NCBI GenBank assembly: GCA_964556705.1
Contig: CAZKXX010000057.1
Span: 1 to 24,212 of the forward strand
Direction of reading: 5' to 3'
Length of the DNA: 24,212 nt
Source: CAZKXX01 sp964556705
GTDB taxonomy: Bacteria; Acidobacteriota; Terriglobia; UBA7540
In this document: one piece after another, positions 7,650 through 15,478 of the stretch
Layout of the letters: each line of letters starts with the position of its first letter
Position numbering within the stretch: position 1 is the first letter of the stretch
Made by a program: the position numbers and the translations under genes
The notes under the pieces: model-generated
The model's input: only the letters and a program-made list of their open reading frames with translations
Told to the model about the DNA's origin: nothing
Database searches by the model: none

Positions 7650-7677
7650 TTGCAATCGTTCCGCGTTCGGGTACAAT
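7650..7677 (+). promoter_or_regulatory. Sigma70-type promoter for the membrane-island operon
   Basis: TTGCAA (7650-7655) and TACAAT (7672-7677) are separated by 16 nt. Transcription would start near 7684, upstream of GTG 7721. Together with the nfo promoter it forms a compact divergent promoter region (7585-7677), with the two -35 boxes back to back about 36 bp apart. Confidence 0.6.
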
Positions 7678-7720
7678 CTCGCCAATTAATTTCCAGAGCA
7701 GCCCCCTGCGAGGGGAAACT

Positions 7721-9070
7721 GTGAGTTCTCCCGACCTTCGTCCGCTCAGCTTCGGCGAACTGCTCGACCGCACGTTCACCTGTTATCGCCGGCACTTCTG
7801 GGTCTTCGTGGGTATCATGGCGATTCCGCAGGTTTTCCTGGTGGGAATGCAGTTGCTGGTCGAGGGCCTGGGGCGTTACGGCACTGGCCTGCAAGCCGGA
7901 GAAGGCGTCTCGGAAGCCGAGGCGGCGCAGGTCATGGGCGTGGTCGTCGGCATGTTTCTCGGTGTCCTGCTCGTATTTGCAATTTACGGACTGGCTTACA
8001 TGGCGGCGCTCGGCGCCGTTACGTACGTGGTCTCGGAAACGCAGTTCGGGCGCACACTGACGATTCGGCAGGCGTACCGCCTGGTGAAAAGGCGGCTGTG
8101 GGGGCTCGTGCGGCTCTGGACGGCGATCGCGCTCCGCGCATTCGCCTGTGCGGTCACCATCATCCTGCTGCCCGTTGCGTTCCTCATGATCCTCTGGTAT
8201 TCGCTGAGCGTTCCGGCCATGCTGGTCGAGGACCTTTCGGCCGGCCAGGCTCTGAAGCGCAGCGCCTTTCTGACGAAGGGTTACCGGAATCAGGTGTTTC
8301 TGGCGATGCTGCTCACGGTCCTGGTCGGGTGGTCGATCGCCTTCCTCCTTCAGGGGCCTTTCACCCTCGCCCAATTTTTCTGGATGCGCGAGGGCTCAGC
8401 CGGCCCCTTCTGGCTGGCGGCGGCCAACGCGCTGGCCGGCGGCGTCGCCCAGGCGATTGGCGGCCCCCTGCTGATGATTGCCCTGGCCCTGCTCTACTTC
8501 GACATCCGCGTGCGGAAGGAAGGGTTTGACTTGCAAGTGATGCTCGACGCCCTGAAGCCCGCTGAGGCCACCGCCCCGCCCGACTCGGCGCCCGAAGCCG
8601 TGCTCGAACGCTCAAGCCTTGCGGCGGTCATCCTGCTGTCAATCGTTACGCTGGGCTTGTACGTCCCTTTCTGGTACCTTTCGCGCCGCGAGGCGCTGAA
8701 CAGCCTTCAGTCATCGGAGAAGTTCCCTATCCATGAGCCTCTGGCAGCCTTGGGCGCGGACATCGGGTATTTCGTAGTCATTTCCTTCACAGACGGCTCG
8801 TGGCCTTGGGCGCTGGCCTGTCTCTCCGCGATCATCTGCATCCTTCTCTCTTTCCGAGCCCGGCGCGCCTTGCTCGACCACGATGCCGCGCGGCGGCGGG
8901 GAATGTTTTCGAGCGGATTGACCCTGGACACGGAAACGTCTTTTTCTGCCGTCGCAACTTTCCTCCTGGGTATATGGTACGTTCAGTACAAGCTTAACCA
9001 GCTCGTGGAGACCTGGGAGCATTTTCCCCCGCCCCAGACTGCTCCGGCCCCGGCCCCTTCAACCCCGTGA
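7721..9070 (+). CDS. Polytopic membrane protein: GPDPase-type membrane domain plus DUF4234-like C-terminus
   Basis: This is a 449-residue integral membrane protein from GTG 7721, which has GAGGGG 5 nt upstream. An in-frame ATG at 7643 lies upstream of the promoter and is rejected. The N-terminus (LRPLSFGELLDRTFTCYRRHFWVFVGI) is the opening I associate with glycerophosphodiester phosphodiesterase membrane-domain or DUF975-like proteins. It leads into about six membrane spans and the cytosolic segment SAGQALKRSAFLTKG. A Pro-rich linker is followed by SLAAVILLSIVTLGLYVPFWYLS, which looks like a DUF4234-type start, and further spans. No catalytic phosphodiesterase domain is present. It heads the operon and overlaps the DUF4129 gene by 1 nt, suggesting a membrane subunit or substrate of the MoxR system. 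Family names are from pattern memory. Confidence 0.75.
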   Translation: MSSPDLRPLSFGELLDRTFTCYRRHFWVFVGIMAIPQVFLVGMQLLVEGLGRYGTGLQAGEGVSEAEAAQVMGVVVGMFLGVLLVFAIYGLAYMAALGAVTYVVSETQFGRTLTIRQAYRLVKRRLWGLVRLWTAIALRAFACAVTIILLPVAFLMILWYSLSVPAMLVEDLSAGQALKRSAFLTKGYRNQVFLAMLLTVLVGWSIAFLLQGPFTLAQFFWMREGSAGPFWLAAANALAGGVAQAIGGPLLMIALALLYFDIRVRKEGFDLQVMLDALKPAEATAPPDSAPEAVLERSSLAAVILLSIVTLGLYVPFWYLSRREALNSLQSSEKFPIHEPLAALGADIGYFVVISFTDGSWPWALACLSAIICILLSFRARRALLDHDAARRRGMFSSGLTLDTETSFSAVATFLLGIWYVQYKLNQLVETWEHFPPPQTAPAPAPSTP

Positions 9071-10074
9071 TGCGCCACCTCTCTTTGATTCTCGCGATTC
9101 CCCTGGCCTTGACCTTGACTCTGCCTGTTGCGGCGGGAGAGCCCGCGCCGCCGACAGGCGTGCTCGACCTGAGCGCTTACGTCGCCGAACTGGAACGCTG
9201 GTCGGAAAAGGCCGAAGCGCTTGGCGAAGATCCCGGACGGGCTTCAGGGCTCGGCTCGGAGCTTCCGGAAAGATGGAGTGTTCGAACCGAAGGGGGGGAC
9301 TGGGAGACCTCCACCCGTCCACTGCGCGGGGCGCTGCGCGCCATTGAGGAAAAACCGGAATCAGCAAAAGAGAAAGCTCAATGGATGGCGGCTCAACTCC
9401 GCGCCATGAAGGAAGAAGCGTTACGGCTCAGCGCGGAGGCGAACCCCTGGCCCCCTGCCGAAGCTCGCGCGACGCTCGATGAAATCCTCAGCCGCTCGGA
9501 ATTCTCGGAATTGCGCGCGCCCAACCCGCTGGCGCTGCTGTGGCGCCGCCTCGTGGAGTGGTTTTACGAAACGCTCGATTTCCTGCTCGGAAGGGTCCGC
9601 ATCCCCTCCCGGACATTGACCGTGGGCGGCTGGATTTTCGCCGGGCTCGTCGTTTTCGTACTCCTCTTTTGGCTGGCGCGCTGGGCGCTGAGTGTGCCGC
9701 GCTCACCGACGCTCGAAATTCCGAAGTCCCCGGCAGCCCCGCTCGGACCTCGCGACCTGCTGCGTGAGGCTTTTCGTGCGGCGGAAAGTGCCGATTTCCG
9801 CCAAGCCATCCGGCTGGCTTATGGCGCGGGCCTGCTGCATCTGGCGGAATGCGGCGCGTTGCGGCTGGAGCGCGCGCGCACGCCGCGCGAATATCTCCGC
9901 CTGATTCCGCCTGCCCATCCGGCGCGCGAGCCCTGGGCGAGCCTGACCGCCCGCTTTGAAGGCGCCTGGTACGGCGGCGAGCCTGCGGCCGGCGGGGAAT
10001 TTGCAGCGGTCATTTCGAATCTGGAGAAACTCGGGTGCGTTCTTCCCTCGATTCCGGCGACCGGAAACTCCTGA
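9070..10074 (+). CDS. DUF4129 domain membrane protein
   Basis: This 334-residue protein starts at the ATG overlapping the previous stop (TGATG, 9068-9072). A GTG one codon earlier is equally possible, and both imply translational coupling. It has a cleavable-looking signal peptide (about 1-23, ending PVAAGE) and an extracytoplasmic helical region. A single membrane span follows at about 186-208 (GGWIFAGLVVFVLLFWLARWAL), then a cytoplasmic DUF4129 domain (about 230-320; REAFRAAESADFRQAIRLAYGAGL, RTPREYLRLI). The pre-span motif SRSEFSELR...LWRRLVEWFYETL is typical of these proteins. DUF4129 is often attached to transglutaminase-like proteins and sits next to MoxR/DUF58 genes; its activity is unknown. 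It overlaps the DUF4350 gene by 40 nt. Confidence 0.82.
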   Translation: MRHLSLILAIPLALTLTLPVAAGEPAPPTGVLDLSAYVAELERWSEKAEALGEDPGRASGLGSELPERWSVRTEGGDWETSTRPLRGALRAIEEKPESAKEKAQWMAAQLRAMKEEALRLSAEANPWPPAEARATLDEILSRSEFSELRAPNPLALLWRRLVEWFYETLDFLLGRVRIPSRTLTVGGWIFAGLVVFVLLFWLARWALSVPRSPTLEIPKSPAAPLGPRDLLREAFRAAESADFRQAIRLAYGAGLLHLAECGALRLERARTPREYLRLIPPAHPAREPWASLTARFEGAWYGGEPAAGGEFAAVISNLEKLGCVLPSIPATGNS

Positions 10075-11213
10075 TTTTTTCCGGCGTCCTTCTGCTCCTG
10101 ATGACGGCGGCGGGCGCGCTGCTCGGCCCCGCGCCCACCGTCCCGGGAATGGGTCTTCCTTCCAGCTATTCGACCGGCGAAGGGGGCGCCAAGGCGGCTT
10201 ACCTGTTGCTGGAAGAATTGGGCTACGACGTTGAGCGGTGGGAGCAGTCGCCGGCGGAATTGCCCAGCGAGGCGGACCGCTGCACGCTCATCCTGGCCGA
10301 CCCGCTGATTCCCCCCTCGGCCGATGAGAAGAACGGGCTGCGCGCCTTCGTCGCGGCGGGAGGCCGCCTTCTGGTCACGGGCAGTCTGGGCGCAACCATG
10401 CTCCCGGAGGCTGACCCGAAAGCGGAGGGCAAGCCAAGCTTTGCTGCAAAAGCCTTCCGTGCTCAGCTTCCAGGGCCGCTGAGTGTCCACGCTCCGGAAG
10501 TGACCCTGCGCGCTCCCGTCCGCTGGGGGACGAGGCATGCGCACCATCTCCGCTACTACGGCGATGAGGCGGGAGCCGTCGTCGTCCGGTACCGCTTCGG
10601 GCGCGGAGAAATGATCTGGTGGGCAGACGCCCTCCCGCTCACCAATGGAGCCCTGACCGAAACCTCAAACTTCATGCTTTACTTGAACTCTGTCGGAGAC
10701 CCCGACCGGCTAATCCTCTGGGACGAATATTTTCACGGCCAGCGGCCGGGACTGTGGTCTTATCTGGGCCGGACTTCGTTGCCCTGGGCGGGACTGCAAC
10801 TTGGCCTGCTGGCCGCGACGCTGCTCTTCACGTACGCGCGGCGCCTCGGGCCGGTTCGCCCCCTGACGGTGGAGGGTCTGCGCCTCTCGCCGCTGGAGTT
10901 TGTGGAGACGGTGGGAGAGCTTTATGAGCGCAAGCGCGCGGCCGCGGGGGCGCTGGAAGTCATCGTCCAGCGTTACCGCTTCCTGCTGCTCCGCCGGATG
11001 AGCCTGCCGGTGAACGCGCGACTCGAGGAAGTCGCCTCGATGGTTCGCGCGCAGCAAGGGCCGGATGCGGCGCGCTTTGTGGAAACGCTGCATGAGGCTG
11101 AACAATCCGCGGTCAATAGGCGTTTGGCGGAATCCGACGCGCTGCGCCTGGTGGGAGACCTGCACGAGGGCGCGCGCCGGCTCGGGTTGGGCGGCAAACT
11201 GACGGGAGACTAA
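10035..11213 (+). CDS. DUF4350 domain membrane protein
   Basis: This 392-residue protein starts at GTG 10035, with GGAG 8 nt upstream, inside the end of the DUF4129 gene. An N-terminal span (about 12-30) is followed by an extracytoplasmic domain with GGAKAAYLLLEELGYDVERW and a DPLIPPSADEKNGLRAFVAAGGRLLVTG core. This is the DUF4350 fold, resembling a glutamine-amidotransferase-like or GldG-type Rossmann domain without a catalytic Cys. The motif WDEYFHG lies near residue 229. A second span (about 249-266) leads to RRLGPVRP and a helical cytoplasmic tail rich in Arg/Leu. DUF4350 proteins typically accompany MoxR and DUF58. A role as an envelope-facing partner of the ATPase is inferred. Confidence 0.82.
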   Translation: MRSSLDSGDRKLLIFSGVLLLLMTAAGALLGPAPTVPGMGLPSSYSTGEGGAKAAYLLLEELGYDVERWEQSPAELPSEADRCTLILADPLIPPSADEKNGLRAFVAAGGRLLVTGSLGATMLPEADPKAEGKPSFAAKAFRAQLPGPLSVHAPEVTLRAPVRWGTRHAHHLRYYGDEAGAVVVRYRFGRGEMIWWADALPLTNGALTETSNFMLYLNSVGDPDRLILWDEYFHGQRPGLWSYLGRTSLPWAGLQLGLLAATLLFTYARRLGPVRPLTVEGLRLSPLEFVETVGELYERKRAAAGALEVIVQRYRFLLLRRMSLPVNARLEEVASMVRAQQGPDAARFVETLHEAEQSAVNRRLAESDALRLVGDLHEGARRLGLGGKLTGD

Positions 11214-11216
11214 AAC

Positions 11217-12167
11217 ATGGCGGAACGAGCGGCGCAGTTTGCGGCGCATGTCCAGGCGGAAATGGCGCGCGTCATCGTGGGGCAGGAGGAGCCGCTGCGG
11301 CAGATGCTGGCAGTGCTGCTGGCGGGCGGCAACGCGCTGCTCGAAGGCGTTCCCGGAATCGCCAAAACGCTCGCCGTGAAGGCTCTGGCGCGCATCTGCC
11401 GGCTGGAATTTCAGCGCGTGCAGTGCACTCCCGATCTGATGCCCTCCGATATCATCGGCGTCAACGTCTATAACGGCGCGAGCGGCGCCTTCACGCTGCG
11501 GCGCGGCCCCGTCTTTACAGACCTGCTGCTTGTGGACGAAGTCAATCGCATGCCGCCCCGGACGCAGTCGGCGTTGCTCGAATGCATGGAAGAACATCAG
11601 GTTACGCTCGACGGCGCACGACACGCCCTTTCCGCTTACTTCACTGTGTTCGCCACACAGAACCCGGTGGAATTCGAAGGCACGTACCCGCTGCCGGAAG
11701 CGCAGCTCGACCGCTTCCTGCTCAAGGTCCGCATCGGATACCCCGAAGCAGGGGACGAAGAAGAGATCCTGAATCGCTATCAGGACGGGTTCGATGCGCG
11801 CGACCTTGACAAGCTACAGTTGAAGCCTGTCGAGCCCGACGCCCTGCCCCAGGCGCGCGCGGAAGTGGCGGGAGTGCGCGTCGAGCCGGCGCTGCGGAAT
11901 TATCTCAGCACGCTGGTGCGGCGCACGCGCGGCTGGCCGGCGCTCACCCTGGGCGCCAGCCCGCGCGCCACCGTCAACCTGATGCTTACCGCGAAAGCTT
12001 TTGCCGCTCTCGACGGCCGGGACTACCTTCTTCCGGACGACGTCAAAGCGGTCGCGGCGCCCGTCTTGCGGCACCGGCTGATGGTGAAGCCGGAAGCGGA
12101 TTTGGAAGGCATTACGCCTGACCGCGTGGTCGCCGACATCCTCGCCGGTGTCGAGGTGCCGAAGTGA
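11217..12167 (+). CDS. moxR: MoxR-family AAA+ ATPase
   Basis: This 316-residue ATPase is the usual size for MoxR. Walker A is GVPGIAKT (44-51), Walker B is LLLVDEVNR (103-111), sensor 1 is ATQNP (146-150), and the arginine-finger region is EAQLDRFLLK (161-170). The C-terminal lid (AAA_lid_2) covers about 230-305, with GASPRATVNLMLTAKAFAALDGRDYLLPDDV. MoxR proteins are chaperone-like motors that act with vWA-domain partners, here the adjacent DUF58 protein, whose GTG start overlaps the moxR stop by 4 nt. The ATG at 11217 has GGGAGA 6 nt upstream, and the gene follows DUF4350 by 3 nt. No membrane segments are present, so it is cytoplasmic. Confidence 0.93.
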   Translation: MAERAAQFAAHVQAEMARVIVGQEEPLRQMLAVLLAGGNALLEGVPGIAKTLAVKALARICRLEFQRVQCTPDLMPSDIIGVNVYNGASGAFTLRRGPVFTDLLLVDEVNRMPPRTQSALLECMEEHQVTLDGARHALSAYFTVFATQNPVEFEGTYPLPEAQLDRFLLKVRIGYPEAGDEEEILNRYQDGFDARDLDKLQLKPVEPDALPQARAEVAGVRVEPALRNYLSTLVRRTRGWPALTLGASPRATVNLMLTAKAFAALDGRDYLLPDDVKAVAAPVLRHRLMVKPEADLEGITPDRVVADILAGVEVPK

Positions 12168-13543
12168 GCCAGGCGCCGCAACTTGCGCCAGCCTCCGCAA
12201 GCGCACCTTGCCAACCTTTCGGGCGGCTTCCCTTTGGCTTTGCTCCGCGTTTTTACCTGCTTTTGCTGGCCGGGCTTGTCTGGATCGGACCCGCGTGGTT
12301 CGAGCCGCGATTCCTGCTGGCCCTGCTGGCCTGGGACGCGGTGGTGGTCGCGTCCTGGTCGCTCGACCTTCGCCGTCTTCCGCTGCCCTCCGCACTGGTT
12401 GTCGAGCGCCGCTGGGGCGGCCCGCTGTGTCTCGATGTCGAAACAGAGTTGACCATTGAACTGACAAACCAGGGGCGCGTCGCGGTTGAAGCCGAATTGA
12501 CAGACGATGTGCCAAGGAATCTCCGCGGCGAACCTCCAAGGCTGGAGATTAGCGTCCGGGCCGGAGGAATCGAAAAAGCCAGCACCACGGTCCGGCCTGT
12601 CGCGCGCGGCGACGCCTCGGTGGGTTCGGTGTTCCTCCGCTACCGCAGCCCGCTCAAGCTGGCCGAGCGCCGCGCCGTCGCTCCCCTCGCGCAAACCGTG
12701 CGCGTTTATCCCAACCTGCGCGAATCGCGCCGCCACGCGCTCTACCTGATTCGCAGCCGGCAGATCGAACTCGAAAAGCGGCTGACGCACCAGCGCGAGC
12801 GCGGGCGGGAATTTGAAAGTCTGCGCGACTACCGCGAAGGCGACGACCTGCGCGACGTCTGCTGGACCGCGACGGCGCGCCGCGGGCGGCTGGTCACCAA
12901 GGTGTACCGCGCCGAACGCAGCCAGTCACTTCTGCTGGTGGTTGACGCCGGACGCCTGATGCTGGCGCGCGCCGCCGGGCTCGCCAAGCTCGACCATGCC
13001 ATCAACGCTTCACTGGGCCTGGCGCACGTGGCGCTGCATTCCGGCGACGCTGTCGGGCTGCTCGCTTACACGCGCCGGATTCAGGCGAGGCTCCCGGCGG
13101 CGCGCGGGGCGGCGCATCTGCGGGCTTTGCTCGAACGCCTGGCGCTCGTGCGCGGCGAACTGGTGGAAGCCGACCACGCGCGCGCCGCCGATACGCTTCT
13201 CACCGGGCAGCGCCGGCGGAGCCTGGTGGTCTGGCTGACCGACCTCGCCGAGACCGCAGCGACGCCGGAAGTGATCGAAAGCGCCTCGCGTCTGCTGCCG
13301 CGCCATCTGGTGCTTTTCGCTGCGGTCGGCCAGCCGGACCTCTACCAGGCTGTGGCCGAGCGCCCGCGGACCACTTCCGAAATGTACCGCTACGTGGCGG
13401 CTCAGGAAGTGATTCACCGGCGGGAGCTGCTCCTCCGCCGCCTGCGCGAGCAGGGCGCGCTGGCGTTTGAGTTCGATCCCGGCCAGTTGGGCGCCGGCCT
13501 GGTCAATCAGTATTTGCGCGTGAAGGAGCGGTCGCTGCTGTGA
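12164..13543 (+). CDS. DUF58 / vWA-like membrane-anchored protein
   Basis: This 459-residue protein starts at GTG 12164 inside the moxR stop (GTGA overlap). Two hydrophobic spans lie at about 29-45 and 50-66, followed by an Ig-like extracytoplasmic stretch with the DUF58 pattern (ERRWGGPLCLDVETELTIELTNQG) up to about 180. The DUF58 signature REFESLRDYREGDDLRDVCWTATARRGRLVTKVY is at about 215-248. A von Willebrand A-like fold follows from about 256. The metal site appears incomplete: the expected DxSxS reads DAGRLM (Asp261), although a later acidic TDLAE (Asp360) is kept. It is the natural partner of MoxR. The C-terminus includes long helices (VIHRRELLLRRLREQG). Confidence 0.88.
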   Translation: MSQAPQLAPASASAPCQPFGRLPFGFAPRFYLLLLAGLVWIGPAWFEPRFLLALLAWDAVVVASWSLDLRRLPLPSALVVERRWGGPLCLDVETELTIELTNQGRVAVEAELTDDVPRNLRGEPPRLEISVRAGGIEKASTTVRPVARGDASVGSVFLRYRSPLKLAERRAVAPLAQTVRVYPNLRESRRHALYLIRSRQIELEKRLTHQRERGREFESLRDYREGDDLRDVCWTATARRGRLVTKVYRAERSQSLLLVVDAGRLMLARAAGLAKLDHAINASLGLAHVALHSGDAVGLLAYTRRIQARLPAARGAAHLRALLERLALVRGELVEADHARAADTLLTGQRRRSLVVWLTDLAETAATPEVIESASRLLPRHLVLFAAVGQPDLYQAVAERPRTTSEMYRYVAAQEVIHRRELLLRRLREQGALAFEFDPGQLGAGLVNQYLRVKERSLL

Positions 13544-13569
13544 TCGGATTCCTGACAGTACCTGGTCCG

Positions 13570-13702
13570 TGTCATTCTGAGCCCCGATGCTTTTCATCGG
13601 GGCGAAGAATCTCTTTCCGCTAATGTGTGCAGATTCAGCCGAAGCCGACGCGGAGACCCTTCGTCGCCCCGACGCTCTCGGTCGGGGCTCCTCAGGATGA
13701 CA
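13570..13702. repeat. MITE-like cloverleaf inverted-repeat element, 133 bp
   Basis: The ends TGTCATTCTGAG (13570-13581) and CTCAGGATGACA (13691-13702) are inverted copies with one mismatch. Inside each end is a hairpin. The left one is GCCCCGATG/CATCGGGGC (13581-13589 with 13595-13603, perfect, 5-nt loop). The right one is GCCCCGAC/GTCGGGGC (13666-13673 with 13681-13688). A further inner stem pairs GAAGAATCTC (13604-13613) with GAGACCCTTC (13653-13662), 8 of 10. The whole element can fold as a clover with a central loop. It lies between convergent genes and supplies the last codons of the SpoIIM-like gene. Similar TCATTCTGAG...CTCAGGATGA elements are, from memory, common in environmental bacterial genomes. 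No transposase is present. Confidence 0.82.
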
Positions 13703-14672
13703 AGTGACCCGGTCGGTGTCCGTTCCGCTCGCGTCCACCGCGGGCAAGATAAAGCACCATGAGCCCGCCCAGACCGGCGGCCATTATGAATTTGACAGCT
13801 ACGGGAAGCGGCAGCGGCGAGAAGAATCCTTCCACAACCCCGGCGATGACTAGCAAAGGGAGCAAACCCAGCACGAGCCGCACGCCCTGGCCTCCATAGA
13901 CGGTCAGCGAGTCGCGGCGCGGCAGCAGGCCCGGAAAAACCAGCCCGCGCGCCACGAGCAGGCCCGCGCCGCCGGCAATGAAAATGGCCGGAAGCTCCAG
14001 AATGCCGTGCGGCGCCACGAATCCCCAGAGTTTCAGGCTCATCCCCGCCTGCCAGCAGGCCGCCGTGATGACGCCGAGCATCAGTCCATTGGTCGCGAGG
14101 ATGTACAACGTCCCCACGCCCGCGGTGATGCCCATCGCGAAGGTGACGAGCGAGACCGAAATGTTGTTCGTCAGGATGGCGCTCGTCGCCAGCGGCTTGA
14201 TCGTCAGAATGGAGTGCGTCCACATCTCGCGGCGCTCGATCGTATCCGCCATCGCGCCGCCCAGAAAGAATCGCTGGAAAGCGGGATCGCCCAAAGACAC
14301 GAGGAAGCCGGCGAGCGCGCCCAGCGCGAAGATGGCAAAGGCGCCGAGCGTGTATTCTGCGGTCGCCCGAAACAGCGCCGGAAACGTCTGGCGATAGAAT
14401 GCGAGAATTCCGCCCGGACGCGCCGGCCGCCCGAGGTAAATCAGGTTGTGTGCGCGCCCGAGCAGTTGATTGAGATAATCGGCCAGCCGGCGGCCCACGG
14501 GGTCTTCACGAACGCTCGCCAGGTCGGCGGCCGCCTGGCGGTACAATAGGCCCAGTTCCTGAAGTTCACGGTAGGAGAGCGCGGCCAAGCCGCCGCGTTG
14601 GGAGCGTCCCACAAGCTGCTCCAGCCGCTCCCAGTAGGGCTTCCGCTTTTCGTACCAGCGCGCGGGAATCAT
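13692..14672 (-). CDS. SpoIIM-like (DUF95) membrane protein
   Basis: This 326-residue protein has a helical cytoplasmic N-terminal region of about 100 residues (YEKRKPYWERLEQLV, LSYRELQELGLLYRQAAADLA, LGRAHNLIYL). Multiple membrane spans make up the stage II sporulation protein M / DUF95 domain, which shows ILTNNISVSLVTFAMGITAGVGTLYILATNGLMLG and the hallmark FVAPHGILELPAIFIAGGAGLL. DUF95 proteins are widespread in non-sporulating bacteria next to MoxR/DUF58 and RDD genes, so a sporulation role is not implied. It faces the DUF58 gene and is divergent from the RDD gene with only 11 bp between start codons. Its stop and last few codons fall inside the 133-bp repeat, so the C-terminus may have been changed by insertion of that element. 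Confidence 0.88.
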   Translation of the reverse strand: MIPARWYEKRKPYWERLEQLVGRSQRGGLAALSYRELQELGLLYRQAAADLASVREDPVGRRLADYLNQLLGRAHNLIYLGRPARPGGILAFYRQTFPALFRATAEYTLGAFAIFALGALAGFLVSLGDPAFQRFFLGGAMADTIERREMWTHSILTIKPLATSAILTNNISVSLVTFAMGITAGVGTLYILATNGLMLGVITAACWQAGMSLKLWGFVAPHGILELPAIFIAGGAGLLVARGLVFPGLLPRRDSLTVYGGQGVRLVLGLLPLLVIAGVVEGFFSPLPLPVAVKFIMAAGLGGLMVLYLARGGRERNGHRPGHLSS

Positions 14673-14683
14673 GGGGGGAAGAC

Positions 14684-15448
14684 TTGCACGAACATCTTAG
14701 CATCGAAACGCCCGAGCAGATTCCGCTGGAATTTCCCCTGGCGGGCATCGGCAGCCGCTTTCTGGCCCTGGCCGTGGATACGGCCATTCAGGTCGCCGCC
14801 GGCCTGTTGCTCTTTCTTCTCGCCCTCTGGGCGGTGGGACTTCAGCCGACTCCCGGCCCGGCTTCGATGTGGGTCTGGGCGGGAATGATCATCGTGACCT
14901 TCCTGCTTCAGTTCGGCTACTTCGCCTTTTTCGAGGCCGTATGGAACGGCCAGACGCCGGGCAAGCGCGCCCTCGACCTGCGCGTCATCAAGGACTCCGG
15001 CCGGCCGATCACGGTCTATGACGCGGTGTCGCGCAACCTGCTCCGCATCGTGGACAGCCTGCCGGGAATCTACGCCGTAGGTATCGCCTCAGCGCTTTTC
15101 AGTTCGCGAAACAAACGGTTGGGGGACTACGTCGCGGGAACCGTGGTCGTGCACGAGCGGCCGCTGGCCAGGGCCACGCCGCTGGACTGGTCGTTCGCAG
15201 GGACGCCCGCCGCCCAGGCTCTCCCCTTTGACGTGGGAAAGCTGACGCCCGAAGAAGTCCAACTCATCGAGGCCTTCCTGCTGCGCCGTAACCAGCTCAC
15301 CGCCGACGTCCGCGCGCGCATGGCGGCTGAAATCCTCGGGCGCCTCGCCGCCAAACTCGGGATTCCTCCCGAGCACCGGTCTTCGCCCGAACGGCTGCTC
15401 GAAAGCCTGGCCAGCGACTACCGCAACCGGGCGCGGTACGGGGGGTGA
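14684..15448 (+). CDS. RDD-family membrane protein
   Basis: This 254-residue protein starts at TTG 14684, preceded by the purine run GGGGGGAAG; no in-frame ATG or GTG lies nearby. The RDD domain (about 16-155) has the conserved Arg25 and Asp32 in GIGSRFLALAVDTAIQ. Spans lie at about 30-52 and 65-85, the loop signature is NGQTPGKRALDLRVI, and the third conserved Asp is in RLGDYVAGT (147). A cytoplasmic tail of about 90 residues is helical and charged (LTPEEVQLIEAFLLRR). RDD proteins are proposed transporters or ion antiporters in some bacteria, without general proof. Position beside SpoIIM, DUF58 and MoxR makes it part of the same module. With 11 bp to the SpoIIM start, its promoter must lie within the SpoIIM coding region. 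Confidence 0.87.
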   Translation: MHEHLSIETPEQIPLEFPLAGIGSRFLALAVDTAIQVAAGLLLFLLALWAVGLQPTPGPASMWVWAGMIIVTFLLQFGYFAFFEAVWNGQTPGKRALDLRVIKDSGRPITVYDAVSRNLLRIVDSLPGIYAVGIASALFSSRNKRLGDYVAGTVVVHERPLARATPLDWSFAGTPAAQALPFDVGKLTPEEVQLIEAFLLRRNQLTADVRARMAAEILGRLAAKLGIPPEHRSSPERLLESLASDYRNRARYGG

Positions 15449-15478
15449 GATCCCGCCCTTTTGAGCTCGCGTGCACTT

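Noticed and set aside
7558..7779. 74-codon N-terminal extension of nfo
   Set aside because: It would run through both promoters, has no homology to endonuclease IV, and a better GTG with a ribosome site exists at 7557.
13594..14223. 209-codon minus-strand frame containing the 133-bp element
   Set aside because: This is an alternate frame of the SpoIIM-like gene plus the repeat, with no domain.
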